This document shows, piece by piece, positions 1-7,617 of a DNA stretch of 11,595 nt; the stretch's first letter is position 1; every line of letters begins with the position of its first letter. The position numbers and the translations under genes were made by a program. Source of the DNA: Alistipes sp. GTDB taxonomy: Bacteria > Bacteroidota > Bacteroidia > Bacteroidales > Rikenellaceae. The notes beneath the pieces were generated by a model that was not told where the DNA came from, did not search any database, and saw only the letters and a list, made by a program, of their open reading frames with translations. The stretch lies in the NCBI GenBank assembly GCA_017501025.1, contig JAFVXS010000196.1, forward strand, positions 1 to 11,595, given 5' to 3'.

Positions 1-2061
1 CACGTTCCATCGTATGTTGATAAGTATGATGTATTGCGTGGTTTGAAGCGTGGTGGCTCATTCCTGTTGAACTCGGTGAACGACGCTGCTACAACGTGTG
101 CAAATCTGCCTACACATATGAAGGTATTTATGGCAAAGAACGATATCAAGTTCTATATCATCAATGCCACAAAGATTGCCGCAGAACTCGGTCTTGGCTC
201 ACGTACCAATACCATTATGCAGTCGGCATTCTTCAAGATTGCAAACGTTATCCCATTCGACAAGGCTGTCGAGGAGATGAAGAAGGCCATCTACAAATCG
301 TATGGCAAGAAGGGCGAGGATATCGTAAATATGAACTACGCCGCTGTGGATGCAGGAGGCTCGGCTGTTGAACAGGTTGAAGTACCTGCTGCTTGGGCAA
401 ATATCACTGTTGAGACTGCGGAGAGTGCAGTTGATATGTCGCGTCCAGAGTTTATCCGCAATGTTGTCGATCCTATCAACGCATTGAAGGGCGATTTGTT
501 GCCTGTTTCGGCATTCAACGGTCGCGAAGATGGCTCGTGGGACAATGGTACAGCAGCGTGGGAGAAGCGTGGTATCGCCGTAAATGTTCCTGAATGGAAT
601 GTCGATAACTGTATCCAGTGTAACCAATGTGCTTACATCTGTCCTCACGCAGCAATTCGTCCGTTCCTTGCAACCGATGAGCAGGTTGAGGCTGCACCGG
701 AGGGTACAACATTCAAGCAGGGCTTGGGCTCGACAAAAGCTTACAAATTCCGCATACAGGTTTCGCCACTCGACTGTACCGGCTGTGGCAACTGTGTCGA
801 TATCTGTCCATCGAAAGAGAAGTCGCTTGTTATGCGTCCATTGGCAACCCAACTTGCCGAGCAGGAGCGTTGGGACTACCTCCACCACAAGGTTGGATAT
901 AAGAACGACGAGCGAGAGAAGAATGTCAAGGGTAACCAATTTGCACAGCCACTCTTCGAGTTCTCGGGAGCGTGTGCAGGTTGTGGCGAGACGCCATATA
1001 TCAAGACTATCACACAGCTCTTTGGAGAGCGTATGATGGTAGCCAACGCTACGGGTTGTACCTCTATCTACTCGGCTTCGGCACCTTCGACCCCATACTG
1101 CACAAACGAGAAGGGTCAAGGTCCTGCTTGGGCAAACTCACTCTTCGAGGATAATGCAGAGTATGGTTTGGGTATGCACGTCGGTGTTGAGAAGTTGCGT
1201 GACGGATTGGCTTCGATTATGCAGAAGGCTATCGCCGAGGATGCTTGCTCGGAGGAGATTAAGGCTTTGATGCAGGAGTGGTTGGATGCACGTCATTTGG
1301 CTGCTGCATCGGCAGAGGTTTCTGCTCGTTTGATTGCAGCGTGCGAGAAGTGCGATTGCGACACCTGCAAGGCTATCCTCGAAAAGAAGCAGTTCCTTGT
1401 GAAGAAGTCGCAATGGATTATCGGTGGTGATGGCTGGGGCTACGATATCGGCTTTGGCGGTGTCGATCACGTATTGGCTTCGGGCGAAGATGTAAATATT
1501 CTCGTAATCGATACGGAGGTTTACTCGAATACGGGTGGTCAATCATCGAAGGCAACACCTGTTGGTGCGGTTGCGAAGTTTGCGTCGATGGGTAAGCGTG
1601 TCCGCAAAAAGGATTTGGGTGCTATCGCTATGACCTACGGCTATGTATATGTGGCACAGGTTTCGATTGGTGCATCGCAGACTCAACTCTTCAACGTATT
1701 GAAGGAGGCAGAGGCCTATCCGGGTCCATCGCTCATCATCGCCTACGCACCTTGTATCAACCACGGTATCAAGGGAGGTTTGACACGCACACAGGCTGTC
1801 GGCAAGGAGGCTGTTGCTTGTGGTTACTGGCACTTGTGGCACTACAACCCACAGTTGGAGGCCGAAGGCAAAAACCCATTCGTTTTGGATTCGAAGGAGC
1901 CTGATTGGTCGAAATTCCGCGACTTCCTCATGAAGGAGGTTCGTTATACTTCGCTCCAAAAGACCTTCCCTGCCGAGGCTGACGAGCTGTTTGCAGCTGC
2001 CGAGGAGAATGCAAAGTGGCGATACGATTCGTATGTCCGCCGCTCGAAAATGGAGTTTTAA
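1..2061 (+). CDS. nifJ: Pyruvate:ferredoxin (flavodoxin) oxidoreductase, C-terminal 686 residues (5' end outside window)
   Basis: This cytoplasmic enzyme oxidises pyruvate with CoA to acetyl-CoA and CO2 and passes the electrons to ferredoxin or flavodoxin in anaerobic metabolism. The frame is open from base 1, so the gene is cut by the window edge. Full-length homologues have about 1,180-1,200 residues, so roughly 500 N-terminal residues are missing. Residue numbers here count from base 1. The sequence starts in the gamma-type domain, followed by the EKR motif at residues 188-190. Two ferredoxin-like 4Fe-4S motifs follow, Cys204/207/210/214 and Cys259/262/265/269. The thiamine-diphosphate domain has Cys325 and Cys328 for the proximal cluster, with Cys353 and Cys585 as likely further ligands. 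It also has a GDGW motif near 476-479 and DTEVYSNTGGQ at 504-514. It converges on the peptidase gene and ends just before a strong terminator. Everything visible looks intact. Confidence 0.97.
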   Translation, partial: HVPSYVDKYDVLRGLKRGGSFLLNSVNDAATTCANLPTHMKVFMAKNDIKFYIINATKIAAELGLGSRTNTIMQSAFFKIANVIPFDKAVEEMKKAIYKSYGKKGEDIVNMNYAAVDAGGSAVEQVEVPAAWANITVETAESAVDMSRPEFIRNVVDPINALKGDLLPVSAFNGREDGSWDNGTAAWEKRGIAVNVPEWNVDNCIQCNQCAYICPHAAIRPFLATDEQVEAAPEGTTFKQGLGSTKAYKFRIQVSPLDCTGCGNCVDICPSKEKSLVMRPLATQLAEQERWDYLHHKVGYKNDEREKNVKGNQFAQPLFEFSGACAGCGETPYIKTITQLFGERMMVANATGCTSIYSASAPSTPYCTNEKGQGPAWANSLFEDNAEYGLGMHVGVEKLRDGLASIMQKAIAEDACSEEIKALMQEWLDARHLAAASAEVSARLIAACEKCDCDTCKAILEKKQFLVKKSQWIIGGDGWGYDIGFGGVDHVLASGEDVNILVIDTEVYSNTGGQSSKATPVGAVAKFASMGKRVRKKDLGAIAMTYGYVYVAQVSIGASQTQLFNVLKEAEAYPGPSLIIAYAPCINHGIKGGLTRTQAVGKEAVACGYWHLWHYNPQLEAEGKNPFVLDSKEPDWSKFRDFLMKEVRYTSLQKTFPAEADELFAAAEENAKWRYDSYVRRSKMEF

Positions 2062-2080
2062 TCCTCCGATTTGATAACAG

Positions 2081-2121
2081 AAGGGTGTGTCTAATAAATA
2101 AATTTTAGACACACCCTTTTT
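2081..2121 (+). terminator. Rho-independent terminator after nifJ
   Basis: A long perfect stem pairs 2081-2094 with 2105-2118, with GGGTGTGTCTA at its core and TAGACACACCC as the partner arm. The loop is about 10 A/T-rich bases, and the T-rich run at 2117-2123 follows directly on the plus strand. It begins 19 bases after the nifJ stop codon. On the minus strand the tail after the hairpin is not T-rich, so this mainly ends nifJ transcription, although the stem could also hinder transcripts arriving from the convergent peptidase gene. Confidence 0.9.
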
Positions 2122-2124
2122 ATT

Positions 2125-2256
2125 AGAAGTTGTATAACAAGAGGAATTTCAAGACTTACGAAGCCAAAAAAAACGCAGTTTACTTGGCGTAAATGAGTAA
2201 CGCAGAAATAATCTTGTTAGACCGCTTCTCTTTTTTATGATAACCTATCAGGCGTC
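2125..2256. other. Intergenic stretch between convergent genes
   Basis: These 132 bases separate the nifJ terminator from the stop codon of the peptidase gene. On the minus strand a run of eight T (the A run at 2166-2173) follows only a weak 4-bp ACGC/GCGT stem, which could be a poor terminator for the peptidase transcript. A short direct repeat AACGCAG occurs at 2172-2178 and 2199-2205. I see no gene, tRNA or convincing regulatory element here. Confidence 0.4.
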
Positions 2257-3450
2257 TTATTTGATACCCAACTTGGTACGAATCGATTCTGGTACAACCT
2301 TCTTATTTACGAGAATCGACATAGTCTTATACTCTACAAACGGACGCGAGAAGTAGTAGTATCCCTGATATGGCGATGCTGTACCCCACGAGTTCTTTAC
2401 ACGATAGAACGGATTGCCCTTTTGGTCGGTAGCCGTACCCTCGATAACCATACCGTGGTCATCCGTTGTAAGGAAGTTATCGACTGCCTCCTGACGCATT
2501 GCCTGTGTAATCTTCTTCTCCTTAACAGGCTTATCAAAGCTATAAAGTGCTGCCTGACGCTCACGCTCGGACAATGCTCCCCAACGCTCGGCATCGGTAC
2601 CGCTCATATTCTCGACGTTATCCTCCGGAATAATAGCAACAGCCAACTTGCGGCTGAAACCCTTCTCCGACACATCCGAAGCCCAGCCAATAGCGTGACC
2701 CTGCTCCAACGCTGCATCGATAGTTGCCATCATCTCCTCCAATGGCACATTATACACCGTAGCCCACAACCAGTTATCTGGCACCTCGATTACGAACTGC
2801 TCATAGAATGGATGGTGTGTGAACGACGAAAGCGAAACAAAGTCGCTCATACGTACAGGCAACGACTCGGCAAACGACTTTGGAGTGTACTCCTTGCCCT
2901 TGTAGGTAAACTTCTCGGGCATCTTACCAAAGTAAGCGTCCAAAATACCGTTCAAACCATCTTTCCACGCTGTGGTAAGTTTCTTGTTAGGGTTTTTGAT
3001 AATGGTCGAAACATAGGCCTTCAACACCGCATCCAACTCGTTGAAGTGTGGCAATTCGGTACCATAATTCAGACCGCGATATACCTCTTCGGGAACGATA
3101 CCATACTTGTCGATAGCGTGCGTAACATCGTGGAAAGCACCACCAACAGCAAAGTTCAACGCTCCGTGCAGACGAACATACTTAACAGCCTTCTCGAAGT
3201 AGATATTGCGGACTACCCACATCTCCGAGAGGTCCATCTCCTCGCCTCCTGCTGCCATAATCTCCGACTCGATATACGAAAGAGCCGAGAAGCACCAACA
3301 CGTTCCGCTACGATACTGATTCTTTACCGAAGTACTCTTAACGCACTTGCCATCGGTAAACTTATACCAGCACTTATCCTTTGCCATCGAGACATTGATT
3401 GTGAGGAGTGCCAGCACCAGAATTGCTAAAATCTTCTTCATAATCTTCAT
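2257..3450 (-). CDS. Exported C1B-family cysteine peptidase (bleomycin hydrolase / aminopeptidase C-like)
   Basis: This 397-residue papain-fold peptidase begins with a Sec-type signal peptide: Lys-rich residues 1-6, a hydrophobic core at 7-19, and a probable cleavage after Ala23 in VSMA. The full catalytic set of the C1 family is visible: oxyanion Gln45, nucleophile Cys51 in SGTCWCFS, His332 in DDHGMVIEG, and Asn353 in VKNSWG. The C1B (bleomycin hydrolase/PepC) assignment rests on the long insert between Cys and His and on the region after NSWG, which ends with a VPES..-like segment as in bleomycin hydrolase. The protein stops about there and seems to lack the last 15 or so residues that form the self-gating arm of classical members. 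Exact substrates are unknown. A second in-frame ATG lies at codon 4; I keep the first. The gene follows topA by 37 bases without a visible promoter, so cotranscription is plausible. It may be called aminopeptidase C by automatic annotation. Confidence 0.88.
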   Translation of the reverse strand: MKIMKKILAILVLALLTINVSMAKDKCWYKFTDGKCVKSTSVKNQYRSGTCWCFSALSYIESEIMAAGGEEMDLSEMWVVRNIYFEKAVKYVRLHGALNFAVGGAFHDVTHAIDKYGIVPEEVYRGLNYGTELPHFNELDAVLKAYVSTIIKNPNKKLTTAWKDGLNGILDAYFGKMPEKFTYKGKEYTPKSFAESLPVRMSDFVSLSSFTHHPFYEQFVIEVPDNWLWATVYNVPLEEMMATIDAALEQGHAIGWASDVSEKGFSRKLAVAIIPEDNVENMSGTDAERWGALSERERQAALYSFDKPVKEKKITQAMRQEAVDNFLTTDDHGMVIEGTATDQKGNPFYRVKNSWGTASPYQGYYYFSRPFVEYKTMSILVNKKVVPESIRTKLGIK

Positions 3451-3487
3451 CTATTTTGTGTTATAATTCCCCTAATTTACCCCGCAG

Positions 3488-5788
3488 TTACTTCTTTGCA
3501 GTCGAGATGATATTCATACACTCTGCATAGGTTATGGTTTGCGGTTTTGCCCCCTTTGGCAAGCGGTAATTCTTGCCCTTATAGGCGATATATGCTCCGT
3601 AGCGACCGCTCTTTATCTGCAACGAGTCATCCTCCTCGAATGTACGTAACGGTGTATTGGCCTGCTCAACCATCTGACGCTGAATCTTAACGAGTTCGAT
3701 TGCTCGTTCGGCAGTTACCGTATATGGGTCATCGCTCTTTGCCAACGATGCGAACATCTTGCCGTGACGAACATAGCCACCATAGCGACCAATGCCGACA
3801 ATCAACTCTTCGCCCTCAAACTCGCCTACGGAACGAGGCAGTGCGAACAGTTCCAAAGCCTCCTCCAACGTTATCGACTCGATAAGTTGTCCCTTTTTAA
3901 GCGATGCAAAACGAGGTTTTTCGCCCTCATCGGTCTCGATTTCGACCATTGGGCCATAGCGACCAATTCGAGCCTTAACAACTCGTCCGCTGGCAGGGTC
4001 ATTGCCCAAAACACGCTCCTGACGATGTACCGAAACCTGCTGACCGACAGCCTCATCGACCATCTTATGGAATGGTTCGTAGAACGAAGCAATCATCTCA
4101 CCCCAACCCATCTCGCCATCGGCAATACGGTCGAACTCCTTCTCGACATTAGCCGTAAAGTTATACTCCAAAATTGGTGCGAACTGCTCCTCCAAATAGT
4201 CATTTACGACCATACCGATATCCGTCGGTGACAAACGGTTCTTCTCGGCTCCAAAGTTCTCGCTACCCATCTTCTCGGTGATACTATTGGAGCGTAGCGT
4301 AAGTTGCACAAATCCGCGTTTTTGTGACGGGCGGTTGCTCTTCTCGACATAGCCTCGTGTGATGATGGTCGAGATTGTAGGTGCATAGGTCGAAGGACGA
4401 CCGATACCCAACTCCTCCATACGACGTACCAACGAAGCCTCATTATATCGAACAGGTGGTTGCGTAAATCGCTCGGTGGCGACAATAGCGTGCGACTTAA
4501 CCTCCTCGCCAACCATCAATCGTGGCAGGTGCATCGACTCATTGCCCTCACCACTCTCGTCATCGACACTCTCGGAATACAATCGCATAAAACCGTCGAA
4601 TACGATAGTTTCGCCCATAGCCACAAAGTTGTGCGACGAGCCACTCATATCGATATTGATAGTTGTGCGGTCTATATCGGCTGCTACCATCTGCGATGCA
4701 ATGGTACGCTTCCAAATCAAATCGTAAAGACGCTTCTCGGCTGCTGTACCGTTGATTTCGTGACGGTCCATATACGATGGACGAATAGCCTCGTGAGCCT
4801 CTTGTGCCCCTTTGCTATGTGTTGTATAGTTGCGTGGCGACGAATATTCTACTCCGAAATTCTTGGTAATCTCCTCTTTGCAGGCTGCAATCGCCAATTT
4901 CGAGAGGTTTACCGAGTCGGTACGCATATAGGTAATAAGACCCTGCTCGTAAAGGCGTTGTGCGATAGACATAGTCTGCGATACGGACATACCGAACTTA
5001 CGCGATGCCTCCTGCTGCAAAGTCGAAGTGGTAAATGGAGGTGCTGGATAGCGTTTTGTAGGCTTAACCTCGCTATGAGCGACCGTAAAGGTAGCCGTCT
5101 TGCACGATTCGAGCATCTGCAAAGCCTCCTCCTTCGTAGCAAAACGCTGCGAATACTCCGCCTTGAATACAACTTTCTGCGAATCGTTTGGCGAGTAGAA
5201 TTGTGCAACCACACGGTAGTACGATACCGAGTTGAAGGCTATAATATCACGCTCACGCTCGACAATCAGACGAACGGCAACACTCTGCACACGACCGGCC
5301 GAGAGTTGTGGTCGCACCTTCTTCCACAAAATGGGCGACAACTCAAAACCTACAATACGGTCCAAAACTCGGCGAGCCTGCTGGGCATTGACCAAATTCA
5401 TATCCACCGTACGCGGATTTTCAATTGCCGACAGAATAGCATTTTTGGTAATCTCGTGGAATACAATTCGTTTGGTACGGTCGATTGGCAATCCGAGCAC
5501 CTCGGTCAGGTGCCACGCGATAGCCTCTCCCTCGCGGTCTTCATCGGAAGCCAGCCAGACGTGCTTGCACTGCTTCGACAACTTCGACAACTCCTCGACT
5601 ACACGCTTTTTGTCGCTCGATATCTCGTAACACGGAACAAAACCCTTCTCTATGTCTATACCCAAACCTCGTTTCGACAAATCGCGTATATGTCCGAAAC
5701 TCGACTTGACAATGTACTCCTTTCCTAAAAATTTCTCTATCGTTTTTGCCTTTGCCGGCGACTCTACAATTACTAAATTCTCCTGCAT
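3488..5788 (-). CDS. topA: DNA topoisomerase I (type IA)
   Basis: This enzyme relaxes negatively supercoiled DNA by transient single-strand cleavage. At 766 residues it is complete. The N-terminal TOPRIM domain has Glu9 in VESPAKAKT and the acidic motif SDEDREG with Asp82, Asp84 and Glu86. The catalytic Tyr287 lies in LITYMRTDS with Arg289 beside it, and the family signature GIGRPSTYAP is at 461-470. In place of the four-cysteine zinc fingers of enterobacterial TopA, the C-terminal part carries three GRYG repeats near 608, 667 and 728. No CxxC motif is present anywhere. The start ATG is preceded at three bases by AAGGAG (5792-5797), which is unusual in a phylum that rarely relies on Shine-Dalgarno pairing and may be chance in an A-rich leader. 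It lies 95 bases downstream of the DUF4270 gene and 37 bases upstream of the peptidase gene. Confidence 0.98.
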   Translation of the reverse strand: MQENLVIVESPAKAKTIEKFLGKEYIVKSSFGHIRDLSKRGLGIDIEKGFVPCYEISSDKKRVVEELSKLSKQCKHVWLASDEDREGEAIAWHLTEVLGLPIDRTKRIVFHEITKNAILSAIENPRTVDMNLVNAQQARRVLDRIVGFELSPILWKKVRPQLSAGRVQSVAVRLIVERERDIIAFNSVSYYRVVAQFYSPNDSQKVVFKAEYSQRFATKEEALQMLESCKTATFTVAHSEVKPTKRYPAPPFTTSTLQQEASRKFGMSVSQTMSIAQRLYEQGLITYMRTDSVNLSKLAIAACKEEITKNFGVEYSSPRNYTTHSKGAQEAHEAIRPSYMDRHEINGTAAEKRLYDLIWKRTIASQMVAADIDRTTINIDMSGSSHNFVAMGETIVFDGFMRLYSESVDDESGEGNESMHLPRLMVGEEVKSHAIVATERFTQPPVRYNEASLVRRMEELGIGRPSTYAPTISTIITRGYVEKSNRPSQKRGFVQLTLRSNSITEKMGSENFGAEKNRLSPTDIGMVVNDYLEEQFAPILEYNFTANVEKEFDRIADGEMGWGEMIASFYEPFHKMVDEAVGQQVSVHRQERVLGNDPASGRVVKARIGRYGPMVEIETDEGEKPRFASLKKGQLIESITLEEALELFALPRSVGEFEGEELIVGIGRYGGYVRHGKMFASLAKSDDPYTVTAERAIELVKIQRQMVEQANTPLRTFEEDDSLQIKSGRYGAYIAYKGKNYRLPKGAKPQTITYAECMNIISTAKK

Positions 5789-5831
5789 TTTCTCCTTTTC
5801 TTACTTATCTTGACTCACTTTTCATAGACAA

Positions 5832-5860
5832 CGAAACCTAAGTCTCACACCTAGGTTTCG
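5832..5860. repeat. Perfect 9-bp inverted repeat upstream of topA
   Basis: CGAAACCTA at 5832-5840 pairs with TAGGTTTCG at 5852-5860 across an 11-base loop. It sits between the DUF4270 stop codon and the topA start. As a terminator for the DUF4270 transcript it is weak, because the minus-strand tail after the stem (TTGTCTATG) is not a proper T run. On the minus strand the downstream arm reads TAGGTTTC, close to a Bacteroidota -7 box (TAnnTTTG), with ATTG 20 bases upstream at 5861-5864. The repeat could therefore be a weak terminator, part of a topA promoter, or an operator. Confidence 0.55.
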
Positions 5861-5883
5861 CAATTATGCTCAATCTTAAACTG

Positions 5884-7617
5884 TTACTTTATTAAAGTAT
5901 AGGACATCTCGACGTGGATTGGAGCAATTTTTGACTCCGAGCCCTGCAATACCGTACGTCGGAACGTGAACGGCAATGTCGCCTCCGGTCCTAAAATTAT
6001 GTGGCGAGGTGTGACGCTCTCGTCATAGTGCGAAAGCCACTTATCGCCGTGCTCCTCTCGAAGCGTGTAGATATAGTTATACAACACCTGCATAAAGCTT
6101 GTAATCTCCATCGTATAGTTGGCACGGCTGCGATTCAGATTACCATCGTAGTTAATCGTCTGATTAGCCATCTGCTCATAGGCGTAGTTATAGTCGATAA
6201 TCGGGGTCAATTTCGCAGGATTGACATACGAGCCCAATCGCACCAACGACCAATCGAGCATATCTATCAACTCGTCCGAATCGACATCGATATTAGCCCA
6301 ATCGTAGGCAGAACCACGCAGATAGGTTATCAAACGTACCTGATTGAATGCCACCGTATTAAACTCCTCGCCATTGTCGTTGGTCAGCGATGCCAACTCC
6401 TCCAAAAACTCATCCGTAAAATAGAGTTCCGTATTGACACCTGCCATACCCTCAACGTAGCACTCCTTGACAACATCACGCATCGAGTGCGGAATTTTGT
6501 TACCAGCATCATCGTATGCACGTATCTCCAAACTACCGAGTTCCGAAGGCGTAGAGTTGGTCAGACCCTTGTCGTAGTCGTGTTTTACAAGGACTACCGA
6601 CATATTCTTCTTCTCGGTCTTGCCATCGTTGATATCCAGCGATTGGTCGTAGAAGTTATAGGTTACGCATATCGTATCCTGAATAAATCGTGGATCGGAC
6701 TCCAAACGGTTTCGAGTCTGCAAATAGACACCCGAAGTCGAGAGTTCGAATGCATACATCGAGCCACGTTTACCCTCAACCGACTCATCGACAATCGGCT
6801 CGAAATAGAGGCCATGGAAACGCTCGATAAATGTATCCTCCCAAGCATAGACACTATCGGGGTCACGAGCATAACCATCCCAATCTGCCGACTTATAGTT
6901 ATCGGGAATCAGCATCAAACGACGCACAAAGTCCCAAGTTTGACCATTTTCGCTCAAATCAACCGGTGTCAAAGGTATGCTCGACTGAACAGGGCCACTC
7001 TTCACACCATCAGGGAATGTAAATGTAAATATCGGTTTATCGGGGTCGTACATACCCGTCATATCGCTATTCGTATAGGCTGTCGTATCCTTATCCGAAA
7101 TAACATTGCCATAGAGTGGCTTTTTAAGCTCGAATACGCGGTACTTAATCGGAACAAGCGTATCACCCGAATAGTTTTCGATAGAGAGCAACAGACTCAA
7201 CGTATCGAATATAGGCTTATAACCGAAGCCATACTCCGGCAGAGTGTTCATAAACACAACCGACGAAGCAAGTGCGGCACTACGCACACCGAACGTATCG
7301 CTACGCTCTATGCCCAAATATCCGTACGAAATATTGTTCGACAACATAGAGTCGCTCTTATAAAGCGAAGTCTCGAAAAATTTACCGTCACGCTCGATAT
7401 AGACGCTATTATCATCGGTACTTGCCGATGGGTCGAACTTAATCACCTTACCACCCTTGAATGTGAGATGACGCATCTTCATCATCTGGTGCGAAGGTAT
7501 CATATCATAACCCAACTCGCCGTCGGCAGTTCCTGTACAACCGCTCGTGGTAAAGAGCAGTGCCATCATCAGAACGGCTACCGATATGTAACTCTTCAAA
7601 GACTTATAATTCATCAT
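5884..7617 (-). CDS. DUF4270-family lipoprotein of unknown function
   Basis: From ATG 7615-7617 this encodes 577 residues. The N-terminus is a lipoprotein signal: Lys-containing start, hydrophobic segment at about 11-22, and a lipobox TSGC with lipidated Cys27. An upstream reading of 29 extra codons exists, but it would bury the signal peptide inside an Arg-rich extension that lies wholly in the previous gene, so I reject it. The ATG at 7612-7614 is an equally good start. The mature part is Asp/Tyr/Ser-rich, has no second membrane segment, and is likely an extracytoplasmic beta-rich protein. I assign it to DUF4270 from its general pattern and its position beside a short glycogen-synthase-like gene, an arrangement I recall from Bacteroidales. 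No enzymatic motif is evident. Its start overlaps the upstream stop by 14 bases, which suggests coupled translation. Confidence 0.82.
   Translation of the reverse strand: MMNYKSLKSYISVAVLMMALLFTTSGCTGTADGELGYDMIPSHQMMKMRHLTFKGGKVIKFDPSASTDDNSVYIERDGKFFETSLYKSDSMLSNNISYGYLGIERSDTFGVRSAALASSVVFMNTLPEYGFGYKPIFDTLSLLLSIENYSGDTLVPIKYRVFELKKPLYGNVISDKDTTAYTNSDMTGMYDPDKPIFTFTFPDGVKSGPVQSSIPLTPVDLSENGQTWDFVRRLMLIPDNYKSADWDGYARDPDSVYAWEDTFIERFHGLYFEPIVDESVEGKRGSMYAFELSTSGVYLQTRNRLESDPRFIQDTICVTYNFYDQSLDINDGKTEKKNMSVVLVKHDYDKGLTNSTPSELGSLEIRAYDDAGNKIPHSMRDVVKECYVEGMAGVNTELYFTDEFLEELASLTNDNGEEFNTVAFNQVRLITYLRGSAYDWANIDVDSDELIDMLDWSLVRLGSYVNPAKLTPIIDYNYAYEQMANQTINYDGNLNRSRANYTMEITSFMQVLYNYIYTLREEHGDKWLSHYDESVTPRHIILGPEATLPFTFRRTVLQGSESKIAPIHVEMSYTLIK

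Noticed and set aside
199..1119. A 306-codon open frame on the minus strand inside nifJ
   Set aside because: The plus strand encodes conserved iron-sulfur and thiamine-diphosphate motifs across the same bases, and the antisense product matches nothing.
2166..2205. Possible intrinsic terminator for the peptidase gene on the minus strand
   Set aside because: The eight-T run is real, but the preceding stem is only about 4 bp, so I describe it in the gap entry and do not call a terminator.
2193..2240. A 15-codon plus-strand open frame in the nifJ-peptidase gap
   Set aside because: It is too short, with no leader signal, no promoter and a composition expected by chance.
2422..3429. A 335-codon open frame opposite the C1B peptidase
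   Set aside because: The minus-strand frame has a signal peptide and a full catalytic set, while this one has no motif. It is a shadow.
4460..5728. A 422-codon open frame on the plus strand inside topA
   Set aside because: It lies fully antisense to conserved topA, and its low-complexity Arg/Leu/Cys-rich translation shows no domain.
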